DNA of 64,000 nucleotides. Origin: Cladobotryum mycophilum. Its lineage: Eukaryota > Ascomycota > Sordariomycetes > Hypocreales > Hypocreaceae. Made by a program: the position numbers and the translations under genes. Position 1 is the stretch's first letter; every line of letters begins with the position of its first letter. The notes beneath the pieces were generated by a model that saw nothing but the letters and a program-made list of their open reading frames with translations, was not told where the DNA came from and made no database searches. Shown here one piece after another: positions 1-12,151 of this stretch. The stretch lies in contig CM071590.1 of the NCBI GenBank assembly GCA_036429605.1, positions 682,001 through 746,000 on the forward strand, given 5' to 3'.

Positions 1-3000
1 CACGGTAAAAGAAATCCTAGAATACTAAGGCAACCTATAACGCAATAAATCTTTATAGGCCGATTGCTAAAATATATACTATTAAGATTATATTAAACTT
101 ATATGTAAGAAACATCGGGAAGCCAAGCTTATAGACTGGCACCGACGAATATTCAAACTAATAGCAATTACATAAGAACACCCTATCATAAAAATCACCC
201 AGGAACTGTTTAAACAAGGCTTTGATTTCCAAACTTATAAAAGAAACCTAGGAGATCGACGAAGGTGGCACAAGCTACGAAGCACACCGAACGCTAAAGA
301 TAGCACAGTAACTTGCGAAATCTATAACCTAGAAGCAAAAAATAAGATCAATTATCTATAAGAGGGCTATAGGATGATCATTGAGTAAGGTCTTTTAACT
401 CTATAAACGGAAGCCATTATGGACGGCTCCGTCTAATAGTAGAACTATAAATCAAAGGATATTGTCTTACTATATTAGTAAACAGTAAAGTAATAGGTAA
501 TTATATATCCCCTAAAGCTATAAATTATCTATAACTACCCTAAAAGAAAAAACTAAAATATAAATTATACTTATTTTACTATATTAAAGGAGGAATTTTC
601 TTTTATAATAGAGGATAGATTGATATAGAGACTAATCATCTCTCTATCGAAATCCAAAAACATAAAAAACTTATCTCCTATAACCTAATAGACCTTAATG
701 AATATAATATAATTTTAGGATATCCCTGGCTATAAGATAGTAATCCTCTTATTAACTAGAGGATTGGCTAACTTCGCTAGGACGAAAGCAAAGGCTTTAG
801 TTAGGAACGAACACGAAACGTGAGATTTCACGAGGACTTAGCAACGGAGTAGTAGACTTAGAAAGAAGAACCTCCGAGCAAGACACCAAAAAGGAAAACA
901 TAAGATACCTTGCCTAACCAATTACCGAAAGGAACAAGACCTATATAAGAAAAAGATTAAGAATGAAAAACCCGTAGAACTATTGCCTTTTTGCGAAAGA
1001 CATTTAAAGAACTTAATAAGCTTCTAGAAAAAAGATTACCCTTAGATAAGAAAAAGAAACCCTCGTCGAAAGACTTAAAAACATCCCTAACGAATATAAA
1101 CGCTATAAGAAACTGTTCTAAAAGACCCTTAACACAGGGTTACTAGAACATAGCCAATAGGATTATAAGATTATCCTGAAAGACAGAACTAACCCTACGT
1201 TCCGTAAAATCTATAACCTTAATAAGAAAAAACTCATAGCGCTTTGAGAATAGATTAATAAGATACTAACTAAAGGCTTTATTAGACCATCAACATCAGA
1301 AGCAGGATATCCTGTGATGTTTATCCTAAAGAAGAACAGGAAACTACGGTTAGTCGTGGATTACCGATAACTTAATGAAATCACGCTTAAAGACTATACC
1401 CCGCTACCTCTGATCATGGAATTACGAGATTGTCTCTAAGGCAAAAAGTAGTTTACCACACTTAACCTGAAAGGAATATATAACCTTGTCCGTATAAAAA
1501 AAACAAACGGATAATAGCTTTCTACACTAAGTTCAGACTCTTCGAATACCTTATTATGCCTTTTAGATTAATAAACGCCCCTGTAATGTTTTAAAGGATA
1601 ATTAATAATATGTTTAAGGAATACCTTAATATCTTCGTGGTAATCTACTTTAATAACATTCTGATTTTCTTAGATACACTTAAAGAATATAAGTAATATA
1701 TATATTAAATACTTACTAAACTCTAGAAAGCAAAGCTTCTAGTTAAACTAGAAAAATATAAATTCTATATCTAATAGATTACTTTTCTTAGATATATTAT
1801 CACATTAAATAAGATACATATAAACCTTGCTAAAATTAAAATAGTATAAAACTAGCCTAAGCCAAACACTATCAAAGAAGTTCAGAGCTTCCTAGGCTTC
1901 GCTAACTATTACTAACGCTTTATAAAAAACTATAGCAAGATTATACGCCTACTCCATGAGTTAACCAAGAAAAACTAAGCATTTACATAGATAGAGAAAA
2001 CACAATAGGCCTTTAAACGGATCAAGGCCTTAATTATAGAAAATCCAGTACTCACGATATTCGATTTAGAAAAAGAAGTAAAGCTTAAAACAGACTCCTC
2101 TAATTTCAGATTAAAAGCTTAACTTAGACAATAAGATAAAAACAGTAAACTATAACCAGTTATATTCTATTTATGAGCCTTATATAGCGCCGAACTGAAT
2201 TATCTTATTTACGATAAAGAATTCTTAGTAATCATTTTAGCCTTTAAAGAATAGAGATATTATCTCTTCGGAAACAAACATTGAGTTAAAGTCTATATAA
2301 ATCACAATAATATCTCTTATTTTACTATGACCTAATAGCTAAGTAAACATTAAATCAGATATACCGAATACCTATTAAAATTCAATTATATCCTTATCTA
2401 CTGGAAAGGATTAGAGAACAGCAAAGCCAATGCCTTAAGTAGATAAATAGACTATAATTAAAGTAAAATAATTATAGCAGAACAAATCCTGGATACCACT
2501 CTAAAAAGATATTATATATAGCGCACATTAAACGCCACGTTCTGAATTAAAAATAATAATACTTAGATCCATTGCATTAAAAAATATTACAAAACCTAGG
2601 AAAAAAATAAATTTCCTGAAAAACTTATTATAGATAATAAAAAACTATAATAGTATAAAAACAAAGTCTGGATTCCTTTAGAGCTTTAAGAAGACCTTGT
2701 TAAAGAAATCCACTAATACCTTTTACACGGACATAAAAGAATACAAAAAACACTTAAGCAAATTAAATAAAACTTTAACTTTTATAAAGTAAAGTAATAT
2801 ATCTAAAAGATCGTCTTAATGTGTACTATATATAGCCAAGTAAAAGCCTTAAGACATAAACCATACGGGTAAATCTAACTATTACCGGTACCCTAGAAAC
2901 TATAGAAAGTAATTACACTAGACTTTATTATAAAACTACCTATATCAGTCGAACCTATTATAAAAATCAAATATAATAGTATTCTTATGGTTATTGATAA

Positions 3001-4049
3001 ACTTATGAAATAGGTTTACTTTTTATTATACTAAAAAGCTATAAACGCAAAAGAATTTATATATATGTTTTTATGTATAATTATAAGTATTTATCTTTTA
3101 TCTAAAGAAATTATCTTAGACCGAGGATTAGTTTTTGCATTTAAATTCTAGTAAGAATTGACTAGATAATTAAGCACTAACTATAAGCTCAGTATAGCTT
3201 ATTACCTATAAACCAATGAACAGACTAAACGAATTAACTAAATCATTAAAGGATATTTATACTATTACATTAATTTTAAGTAAACTAATTAAATAAAACT
3301 ATTACCGCTAGCATAGATTGCCTATAACACTGATATATTAGAATCTATAGGCTTAAGTCCTATATATATTAACTTTAGCTATAATCCAAAGGTATATAAA
3401 ACACTTAAAGACAGGATAATTATAGATAAAGCTATGATTAAAGTAGATAGAATAAAAGACCTATATTAAGCAATAAGAGTGTAACTTATACTAATCTATG
3501 AAAAAATAAAGAAATACACGGATAAAAATAGATTAAAAAGACTAATCTTTAAAAAGAAAGATATAGTTTATCTATTTTACTATATACCAGGCAAAAAAAA
3601 CATAAACATTAAAACAACGCGACCAAGCGATAAATTAGACTTTAAGAAACTAAGATCTTACCTAGTTAAGAAGGTCATTTTAAACGTTAACTACAAACTC
3701 TTATTACCAGAGAAAATATAAATACATCTAGTCTTTTATATTTCTTTACTTAAAAAAACACTAGTTAATAAAAATACTAAAAAAATTATCTATAATCCTA
3801 TAAAAGTACTCCTAGTAGAAGAAAAATATAAAATCAAATTAATTCTAGTTATATACTATAAAAATAATAAATACTAATATTTAATTAAATAAAAAAACTA
3901 TATTAATACTAAAAACATATAAGAACCTATTAAACACCTTAAACACGCCTAAAAGATCCTGCAGCAGTTCTACTAGAATCTTAAACTAAGGGATCCCTAA
4001 ACGAACCCTAATTAACTATAACCTCGGGGTTATCCTAGGAAACATTAGC

Positions 4050-4560
4050 CAGCTGTAAAAAACTTAACGAGTTAAACTAATCCATTGCTTTAAGATTATC
4101 CATTGTCTTAATACCCTGCTATAATATCTCTATCCTTTGCTTACGAATATCTTTCTTTTGTTCATGAATACGAGCTAAACGGCTTATACTCTTAATTAAT
4201 TAATAATACTTCTTGTTCAATTCCTTATAAAGCTTAAAAAGCTTAGAAGCTATAATAGTCTCCTGTTCTTTTAACCGATAGTTCTCTTTGATAATATGAT
4301 CCGTTAAAAATATATATTAGAAATAAAAAAAGAATAAATCAAAGAAAAGAAACCTACTTATTATTTTAGAAAAAGAATTACTATATGTTTTTTTCTTTTT
4401 ATTATATAAATAATAGTTATAGAACTTCTGAGCCATAATGTACTTAATACCACGAGACTTGTAAAGGGAGTAAGGCATTACGGAAAAACCAAAAAGATCA
4501 ATCAATTCCGAACACTTATAACAATTACGCGTAGAAGAACATGGTTTTTTCTATACCCTA
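4050..4560 (-). pseudogene. Antisense coding remnant between pol and the 3' LTR of the gypsy element
   Basis: On the minus strand this stretch reads as protein across RIP stops. From about 4545 downwards it gives NCYKCSELIDLFGFSVMPYS, then LYKSRGIKYIMA. Further on comes a Lys/Glu/Arg-rich, probably coiled-coil segment (KLFKLYKELNKKYY, RIHEQKKDIRKQRIEIL) ending near 4080. Several Tyr codons sit where a Cys-containing motif would be expected, consistent with TGC/TGT changing to TAC/TAT. A 62-residue open piece (4317-4505) is what remains uninterrupted. As I recall, fungal gypsy elements often carry a reverse-strand ORF of this kind after pol, but its function is unknown to me. Confidence 0.45.
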
Positions 4561-4776
4561 TTAGCTATGCCTTAGGAAAATACATAACCCTCGGGAACAC
4601 AACCTACTAAAGAAGAAAAAAAGGCTTAGGACGAAAAGAAGCTAAGAATAATAAGGTATTTATAAACTAATAGGTTTTAAGAACAAGACCTAAGGGAGAG
4701 GAGCAACGTATAATAACCCGATCCCACGTCTAGGCCATACACTAAAAAGAGACCCACTTTTAGGAATACTTATGCT

Positions 4777-5191
4777 TGTTACGGCCTAGTATAACCACAG
4801 CAGAACCTTAAATAAGCCAACTAATTATATCACTGATCTAGCTTACCTTTAAAGGATTAGCTCACTAGGTAAACGCAGAATCATTAAGTAAGCAAGGAAT
4901 CACTAAGTGAGCATAGAGCCATTAAGTAATCGCAACGACTATTAGATAATTGGTTTATTCCTATCGGAATAAACCTTACATTTATTTAGACTATAATAAA
5001 CCTAATTATTATATATACTAGTTTATATCTTTTTCTTATGTATTTAATTAGTCGTTAATATAATTATTTACTATTAGTAATCTAATACCTGAACTATAAC
5101 ACATTAAACCCATTGCTCGACCTCGCCCTAATCCACTGCCAACATTAACCACAATCCAGGTTATTCTTGTTAGGAAACGCCCGGAACGTCA
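4777..5191 (+). repeat. Probable 3' LTR of the gypsy element
   Basis: The segment starts tgttacgg and ends cggaacgtca, the TG...CA form of LTRs. It begins after the last coding-like sequence. It stops exactly where homology to the second hAT copy starts (atttattattaaata at about 5196). The partner LTR is outside the window, so the boundaries and the target duplication cannot be verified. Confidence 0.5.
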
Positions 5192-5195
5192 TAAT

Positions 5196-7747
5196 TTATT
5201 ATTAAATAGGATTATTAGTTTTTATAAAAAAATTAAGTTAATAATAATAATTAAGCTTTAAATTATTATTTAATAATTATATAATTATATTTTTAATTTA
5301 TTAGTTATAATAACTTAGCTTTTTTTATAATTAAAATAGTTTAAGAGTAAAGATCTAATTAATTAGTTTATTAAGTTATTAATAATTTTTTTTATATTAA
5401 TATTAATTATTTTAAAAAATAAATAATTTTTATTTTATTTTATATAATTAAATAATTTGTTTTTTTTAATATTAATAGTACTTAAGTTAATGTAAGTTTA
5501 AACCTAAATATAAAATAATTATTATAGTAAAAAAAGAAGATTTTTTAAGTTTTATATAATATTTATTTAATTTTAATTAAGTTATTATAATTAAGATTTA
5601 TATATATTTTTATAATATTAAATTAAGGTTAGAATAATATTATTATTTATTTATTAAAGAAAGATATTTGTTTTAGGTATATAATAATAGGCTATTTATA
5701 GAAATAAGTGCTTGATTTAAGTGTTAACCTTGGTAAGATTAGCGGAGAGTTAAATCTAGTATTTAACGTTAAGTTTATTGAATTTGTTTAATAAACGTTA
5801 TTAATAAAGCTTTTTAATCTTTTAGTTAATTAAGAAAATATTTTATTTTAATAATAATTTTTTATAATTAATTATAATTATTTTATTGTATAAAACCTTA
5901 GGTTTATATTGTTTAATAATAAAAAGATTAAAGTATTTTTTTAATTTTAATAAAAAAATATTAATTCTTTAAAGTAAGGATATTATTTTTAGGTATATTA
6001 TTATTATAATATTATTATTAAATACTTTTATATATAATAAAACTATTAATTTAAGATTATTTAATTAATATATAATTAATTATTATAAAAGTTAAATTTT
6101 AATAAGTATTATTATTAAAGATAATTTTTAGTTTTAATAGTTAATAGAGTATAAATTTAAAAGAATTAGATTTATTAATATAATTCTAGAATTTCTTGTA
6201 TTATTAAGGTAATACTTGAATGTATTTAATGATGTTATATAGTTTATTAATTGGTTTTTTTTTAATATTATAAATTATTTTTATTATAATTATATAGCTT
6301 AAGAATCTATAATTTTTGTTTAAAGTTATTAGTATTCTTATTAAAGAGAAAGGTATAATTAATAAAGTTTAAAATATATTTATAATAATATATTTATTGT
6401 TTTATAATATTAAAATTAATTATTATTAGATATAATTAATAGAAAAAGTATTATAAGTATATATTATTATTAAAGGTATTATTAAAGATAATAGTATTAA
6501 TTTAATTATTGATTTTTTATTTATTAATAACCTTAAGTAAGGTTAATATAAGATTTTTATTAGAATATAAGTCTAATTATTTTTAAAAAGAAAAAAGGTA
6601 TTATTAATGTTTTTTAGTTAGGTTTAAGAAGTGGGCTATTATAGTTATTATTATGTATTGATTTAGCGAGGTCTAAAGGTTAAAATAGAGATGGATATAT
6701 ATAAGGGTATTATAAAGTTATTAATAAATTAAAACTTTTTTTTATTATAAATAGAATTAAAAGTTTTTTTTTGGTTATTTTTATTCTAAAAGACTTTAAA
6801 ATAAAAATCAGGATCTATACTATATAATAAATGAGAAAGAAATTATGATTTAAATATAATAAAAGGTTAATTTTTTTTAAAAAAAACTAAAAGTTAATTC
6901 TTATATATATTATACTTTAGATCATAGAATAATTTAAGATTATATATATTTTAAGATTAGCTTATTATTGGATTCTAAGGTTATAGGTATTAATATATTT
7001 AAATGTTTTTTTTAAAATACTATAACTTATAAAAAAATACTTTAATAATAATAAAATTATATTTATAAAAAAAGTTTTAAATAATTAATTTTATTATAAT
7101 ATTTATATATTTAAAAAGTATTTTTTAAAGAATATTAAAAAAGTATTTAAAATAAAAAATAAAATCTAATCTTTTTTAGTTAATAATATCTCTTAGATAA
7201 AAATACTATAATCTTTAATAAATAAGAAATAGCTATAATTATTAAACTTTACGATAATATTTTTAAGAATAAAAGTATAATTATACTATTTGATTTTAAT
7301 AATATAATTAAAAGATTAAAAGTTATTAAGGGTATAATTAGATTATAATACTAGCTTAGAGGTATTTATAAGCTATTTAATAATACTATAAGGTAGCGAA
7401 ACGTTTAAAAAGTAATTTATAATTAATAATAATAATTAAAATATATAATATAATTCTTAGTATTAAAATTCTTAATTAGTTAGGTTAATAATAAATTAAA
7501 AGGTATAGATATAGTAAAACAATTAGCTAATTAATTAAAAATAGATAAGTTATATCTAATTAGGAAATTTATCTAGCTTTAAGGCCAGGTTATTATTATT
7601 CTAATCTAATAATAGGCTACCCTAAACTTATTAAGCTTAACTAAGCCTGAGGCTATTTAGGCTTGCTTGCTTAGATAAAAAAATAAGCTCTACTTGCTTG
7701 CTTGCTTGCTAAACTTGCTTGCTTGGCTTGACTTGAAAGAAGCGCTG
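5196..7747 (-). mobile_element. RIP-mutated hAT-type DNA transposon, copy 1 (one end missing)
   Basis: This stretch is colinear with the non-Fot1 parts of 21361-27688 over its whole length. The two differ mostly by C-to-T and G-to-A changes, and copy 1 is the more AT-rich. It ends at 7747 in the same terminus as copy 2 (cttgacttgaaagaagcgct, then g), preceded by subterminal gcttgcttgcttgctt blocks. The other end (about 400 bp in copy 2) is replaced by the gypsy LTR, so the retrotransposon probably inserted into this hAT copy. In copy 2 the minus strand gives the more protein-like reading near this end, so the transposase probably ran on the minus strand. No open frame is left. Confidence 0.75.
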
Positions 7748-8824
7748 TTGTCCATTTAATCTTCACGTGTTGTCTGGCGATGTGGGTTGCGGCACAGAGC
7801 ACATGTTTGTATACAGTTCCTTAGCCGTGATGCAGGTACCATCATAAAATCATGAAGGACCATGCATTTAGCTGACAAGAAGTGTTTGTGTAAAGACTAA
7901 TATAAAAGAGTTATAGCTCTGTGAAGATCTGTTAGTTGGATCATCTCGATTCGCTTTATCGGAAGGTCTCCCACATCAACATGATTAGGCAGATGTCGCC
8001 AGCTGTCATAAGATTTAGGACTTAACCCTCAGGCAAAATGCAAGAAAAATGCCTATTGATACCTGAGGAACCAATGGGGGATTTGATCTCATCCTCGCTT
8101 TATTTTTCTTTCTTTCTTTTTCCCTCTTCCTTCCTCTCCCATCACCACTACCACCCTCGTCGATCCTGAACCGTCTCGTCTCGCCCGACCTCACGGTCAT
8201 CTCATCTCTACCCGTTACTTCTACGATATCAAACCGAGCCATCCGATACCTCCGACAAATACTGAGCCCAACGAAGCCCGTAGGGTACCCCTATCTGGTT
8301 TCGTTAAGAGGGATAGGGACGAAGCCCTCCCTTTGCTCCCTTGCCCTCCCAAATCTGTTCCCGTCTTCTCTCCCGCAAAGCGCCGTCATTTCTGAGCCTC
8401 AAAAAGCAAAAGACTCCGGTGGACCAGAGTTCGGAAGACTGTCCGTTCCCTAAAAGGTTCTATAGTACCCCGATATTCTTAGGGAGATCATAGACTGACA
8501 GAGTTAGTACAGTGGAATTCTTAAATATTCAAGATGGAGTCGACTAGGGAAGATCCTGATGGCCACACTGGTCATGAACCCGATCCAGCTGATAGCGGGT
8601 CGATGCGCCCTCCTACCCCTGCTGCTGCCGCGACTGGAATGCCTCATGGCTATCCCCCTACTGGCATGTCCCATGGTTATGCCCCAACCGGTGTCGACAC
8701 CGCACATGCTGGAAGCTCAGGGGATGATGATGATGGTGTGGGAACAACTGGAACATATTGGGTTCTGAAAAGGAGGTGATCGCCCCCGTGAAAGCTGCAT
8801 TTATAATGCAGTACACAGAAACAA
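7748..8824. other. Intergenic, no supported gene
   Basis: Base composition returns to normal at the hAT edge. The stretch holds a pyrimidine-rich microsatellite (tttctttctttc near 8105) and a low-complexity open frame at 8534-8779 (Pro/Gly/His/Asp-rich, 81 codons). That frame has no recognisable domain and I do not accept it as a gene. Confidence 0.5.
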
Positions 8825-9034
8825 AGAGCAATAGCAGGAATCTTGGGAAACGAGAGTAATGATGGGGAATGACAGTAATGCTGGGAAACGACAGTAATCG
8901 CGAGCAACGTGAGGAATCACAGGCACCAAGAGGAACGACGAGCAACAAGAGTAATTACGAGTAACGAGGAATTACGGGCAACGAGAGGAATCAAAGGTGA
9001 TAAGAGGAATTATAGGCGATGAGAGGAATGGCCA
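8825..9034. repeat. Degenerate 19-bp minisatellite, about 11 units
   Basis: Units of about 19 bp with the core agaggaat follow one another, for example ggcaacgagaggaatcaaa, ggtgataagaggaattata and ggcgatgagaggaatggcc. The array ends about 190 bp before the tRNA gene. The same period and core recur near 13354-13392 and at 14834-14916. Confidence 0.7.
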
Positions 9035-9225
9035 AGCGCAATAACAATATTCCAAATCATCATCCAGTCCCTCATCTGAACAGCTAGTGGTGATGTGATT
9101 TTTCTCCCACTTGGAAGCTCACCCATTGGAATATGATCGTGACCGAGTATTTGTACCAATTCCGCAAAGGCAGGTTTCCATCAGCGGGACCCGGCGTTTC
9201 CCATCAGATCCACATGGATTAATCA

Positions 9226-9308
9226 GCATCATTGGTCTAGGGGTTAGGATTCAACTCTTCCATCAAACACGAAAAGTTGAGGCCCGGATTCGAGTTCCGG
9301 ATGATGCA
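9226..9308 (+). tRNA. tRNA-Gly(UCC) with an 11-nt intron
   Basis: The cloverleaf folds completely. Acceptor GCATCAT (9226-9232) pairs with ATGATGC (9301-9307), with discriminator A at 9308. The D stem is GTCT/GGAT. The anticodon stem CAACT (9252-9256) pairs with AGTTG (9275-9279). The T stem CCGGA/TCCGG encloses TTCGAGT. The loop reads CT-TCC-A, placing anticodon UCC at 9259-9261. An 11-nt intron follows position 37 (about 9263-9273), the usual place. The acceptor and D-arm start match the GCATCATTGGTCTAG start I recall for fungal tRNA-Gly, which supports the isotype. Internal A and B boxes are intact. Confidence 0.88.
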
Positions 9309-10355
9309 AGTTCCTGTGTGTGATTCCTTTCTTTTTTGCTTCTTTTTTTGCTTCTTTCTGTATTGTGTGTGTCTTGACTCTTCTTGCATGAGACTTGGTG
9401 GAGCGGCTTGAGCTGGATTGGAGGCAACTTGCGCCGCTGATCTGCGGTGTGTGTCGACCTTATGTCGGATCCCGAGCTTAGAGCTTTCCCAACCACCGTT
9501 TGGTGCGCTCACGCTATTCTCCCCTGGAATGCTTGTCCCGCATTGCGATATCGTAGCTTATTTCTAATAGCCAATGTTTCTGATGACCCATTGTTCAATT
9601 TGAATGAAACACCAACGGACTTATCATCACTACATTCCCTCCAAAATGTCTCAATCCGTCGAGACAGGCTATGCTGTTGCGGGCGGCCGTAGGCGAGAGG
9701 CGCAAGATAACCGCCCTGGCATTTTCCGATGGGGCTGTATTTCGGTGCGATCTTGGCGAACAATGTGAAGCTGCGGTCTGGGAGCTGCGAGGTGTGGTCT
9801 CAGCTGATTGGAAAGGTGTGGCAGCGACATCCTTGTCCAGGCAACCTGTTGGCCTAATTGGCTGCTTCCGCCACCAAGCTGTCACACCTTGGATGACTGC
9901 CGGCTCTGGGTGAGATCGCGTGAGATGTCTTCAACGGAGGGAGCTTGGTTGAATATTTCAATTGCTGAAGCTTTTCGTTAGATATCACGGATATCCGTGG
10001 ATGTCTGTATCTTTTTGAAATAAAGGCATGTGATGCTCTGATTAAGCAATGACGCAATTGTCCAAGTGCAAAAGGTACGTACCTGCGGACTCACGTAATC
10101 CAGGGTCTCTACCGCTGTGGGTCCGGGGCTCCACAAAGATGCAACCAATCATAGAGCTCTATTGGTTGCCCGGATCCGAGCTTGTTATTCTCGTCTTATC
10201 AAAGACCATCGGCGCCCCCCTGGCTGTCGGCTCCCGCTCAGTGACTACATTAACACCACCCTCTCTCCTCCTCGACGTGTTCCCCCGACTCCTCTACTCT
10301 CCATCAGACCCCGTACGATTGATTCTGCGGAAGTCAAGCGCCTACATCCTTTACA
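9309..10355. other. Intergenic between tRNA-Gly and the aminopeptidase gene
   Basis: Several overlapping open frames of 60-100 codons on both strands have no domain, no coherent splice structure and conflicting frames. The last few hundred bases, ending in a pyrimidine-rich stretch near 10255-10330, presumably contain the aminopeptidase promoter. No specific site recognised. Confidence 0.4.
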
Positions 10356-12151
10356 ATGGCAGTTCTTAGTCGATTCGCCCTCGCGGCCAGCTTGGCCTGC
10401 GGCGTCCTGGGCCACCAGATGCCGCTTAAGGAAGCGGTGGTTGGAGAGAAGGCTCAGCTTCGTGTGTCCAGCGACTCCAAGCCGTTGATTGGCAGCGAGG
10501 AGCTGCAATCGTCCATCAAGATCGGCGCATTGATGAAGCGCGCCGAGAAGCTCTATGAGATCGCCCAGACTTCAGAGGAAGAATACAATCATCCCACCAG
10601 AGTCATTGGTTCTGAAGGTCAGTTGTTTTGGGATACCGAATAGCTCTTAATTTGCCCTTGACTGACTTTTTAAATTCTAGGCCACCGCGGAACTCTAGGA
10701 TACGTGATCAACGAATTGTTGGACCTCGGCGATTATTATAATATCCAAATCCAGGACTTCCCCGTGACTTCTGGCAACGTCTTCGAGTCCCAGCTCACCA
10801 TTGACGACGCCATTCTGACGGGGGCGGCTCCCATGGGGCTTACCCCTGCCACCAAGGACAAGGAGCCCGTCCACGGTAACCTTGTTCTCGTCAAGAACCA
10901 GGGTTGCGACGTTGCCGATTTCCCTGCAGCGGTGAAGGGTAACATTGCTCTCATTTTGCGGGGTACCTGCCCGTTTGGCGACAAATCTGGCAATGCCGGC
11001 AAGTCCGGTGCTGTTGCGGCCGTTGTCTACAACACGGATAGCGAGGGACTGAGCGGAACCCTTGGCGACCCGACACCTGACCATGTTGCCACTTTTGGCA
11101 TCTCAGGCAAGGAAGGAAAGGCGTTTGCAGATCGGCTTAGTCATGGCGAAACCATTTCTGCCATCGCGTACATTGACGCCGAGCTGAAGGAGATCAACAC
11201 CACCAACGTTATTGCTCAGACCGAGGATGGCGATCCTGACAACGTTGTCGCACTTGGAGCACACTCTGACTCTGTCGGTGAAGGCCCTGGTATCAATGAT
11301 GACGGATCCGGCACTATTTCTTTGTTGGAAGTTGCCACTCAGTTGACCAAGTTCAAGGTGAACAACGCAGTTCGGTATGAACCCTACTGTCCCTAATTAT
11401 CGCAATCTGCTAACTGAAAATCCAGCTTTGCTTGGTGGGCCGCCGAAGAAGAAGGTCTGCTCGGCTCTAACTGGTATGCCGATCATTTGACCAAGGAAGA
11501 GAACTTGAAGATTCGACTTTTCATGGACTACGACATGGTAAGTCGGGCAGTCCTCAATTCCACAACAGGAAGCTAGCAACTTTAGTGTGTGTTTTTGCAT
11601 GACTAATTACCCCTCTTTTAGATGGCGTCGCCTAATTTCGCCTATCAGATCTACGACAGCCGTGACGCCGAAAACCCCAAGGGATCTGAAGCCCTCCGCG
11701 ACTTATACATCAACTGGTATAAGGAACAAGGCCTCAATTACACATTTATCGAGTTTGACGGAAGGAGCGATTATGTAGGCTTCATTGACCATGGAATTCC
11801 AGCCAGTGGCATCGCAACTGGTGCCGAGGGTGTCAAGACAGAGGAGGAGGCCAAGGTTTTCGGTGGAGTCGCGGGAGATTGGTACGACCCGTGCTACCAT
11901 CAATTGTGCGATGACCTTGGTAATGTCAACACTACTGCATTCGAGGTTAACACCAAGGTAAGAATCTGGTTGAGTTCTGGTATTGTTTGTGGATAATAGC
12001 TAACCATGTGGTGCTGCAGTTGATTGCCCACTCGGTGGCCACCTACGCCCTCTCACTTGAGGACTTCCCTAAGCGAACCGAGGCCCTTAGCACCGCATCG
12101 ACCAAGAAGAAGGCTCAGCGCAAGTACCGGGGCCATGCACTCGTCATGTAA
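10356..12151 (+). CDS. Aminopeptidase Y-like zinc peptidase (M28 family, PA domain), secreted or vacuolar
   Basis: Removes N-terminal residues from peptides. Five exons: 10356-10617, 10681-11374, 11426-11537, 11622-11957, 12020-12151. They sum to 1536 nt, 511 residues, a usual length for fungal leucine aminopeptidase 2/APE3-type enzymes. A signal peptide is seen at residues 1-19 (hydrophobic, ending ACGVLG before HQMPLKE). A PA (protease-associated) domain lies about 140-270 (NIALILRGTCPFGDKS). The M28 catalytic domain follows, with metal ligands and catalytic residues visible: His and Asp in GAHSDS, Asp in NDDGSG, the Glu pair in AAEEEGLLGS, Asp in LFMDYDM, and His in YHQLCDD. Introns have standard GT-AG ends and preserve frame. 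The gene looks intact and functional, unlike most neighbours. A decayed copy of its 3' end lies near 17.0 kb. Confidence 0.93.

Larger units (their letters stand above)
1..5191 (+). mobile_element. RIP-degraded Ty3/gypsy retrotransposon (chromovirus type), 5' end outside window
   Basis: No open frame survives, but reading through stops on the + strand recovers gag-pol in order. The protease end is near 700-760 (ILGYPWL). Reverse transcriptase follows at about 1240-1900, with KLRLVVDYR then LNEI near 1345-1385 and the polymerase box near 1640-1670. RNase H-like sequence lies about 2080-2420. Integrase follows at about 2680-3480, with a LPVP...DFI linker motif near 2880-2940. A chromodomain-like tail (YYKNNKY, then YLIK) is near 3850-3900. 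In-frame stops are mostly TAA/TAG where Gln codons are expected. The catalytic Asp pair of RT reads Asn-Asn (IYFNNILIF), as expected from G-to-A change. The order protease-RT-RNaseH-integrase-chromodomain identifies Ty3/gypsy. The 5' LTR and most of gag lie before the window. The right edge at 5191 is set by the junction with the hAT copy that follows. Confidence 0.85.

Noticed and set aside
7600..7735. Regular gcttgctt repeats considered as a CRISPR-like or telomere-like array
   Set aside because: They recur at the same place in both hAT copies, next to the terminal inverted repeat, and are subterminal motifs of that transposon. The genome is eukaryotic.
8534..8779. 81-codon open frame starting with a good ATG
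   Set aside because: Low-complexity Pro/Gly/His/Asp composition, overlapping open frames on the other strand, no domain, and no downstream exon in frame.
9447..9913. Overlapping 80-96-codon frames on both strands upstream of the aminopeptidase
   Set aside because: Mutually shadowing frames with no family resemblance.
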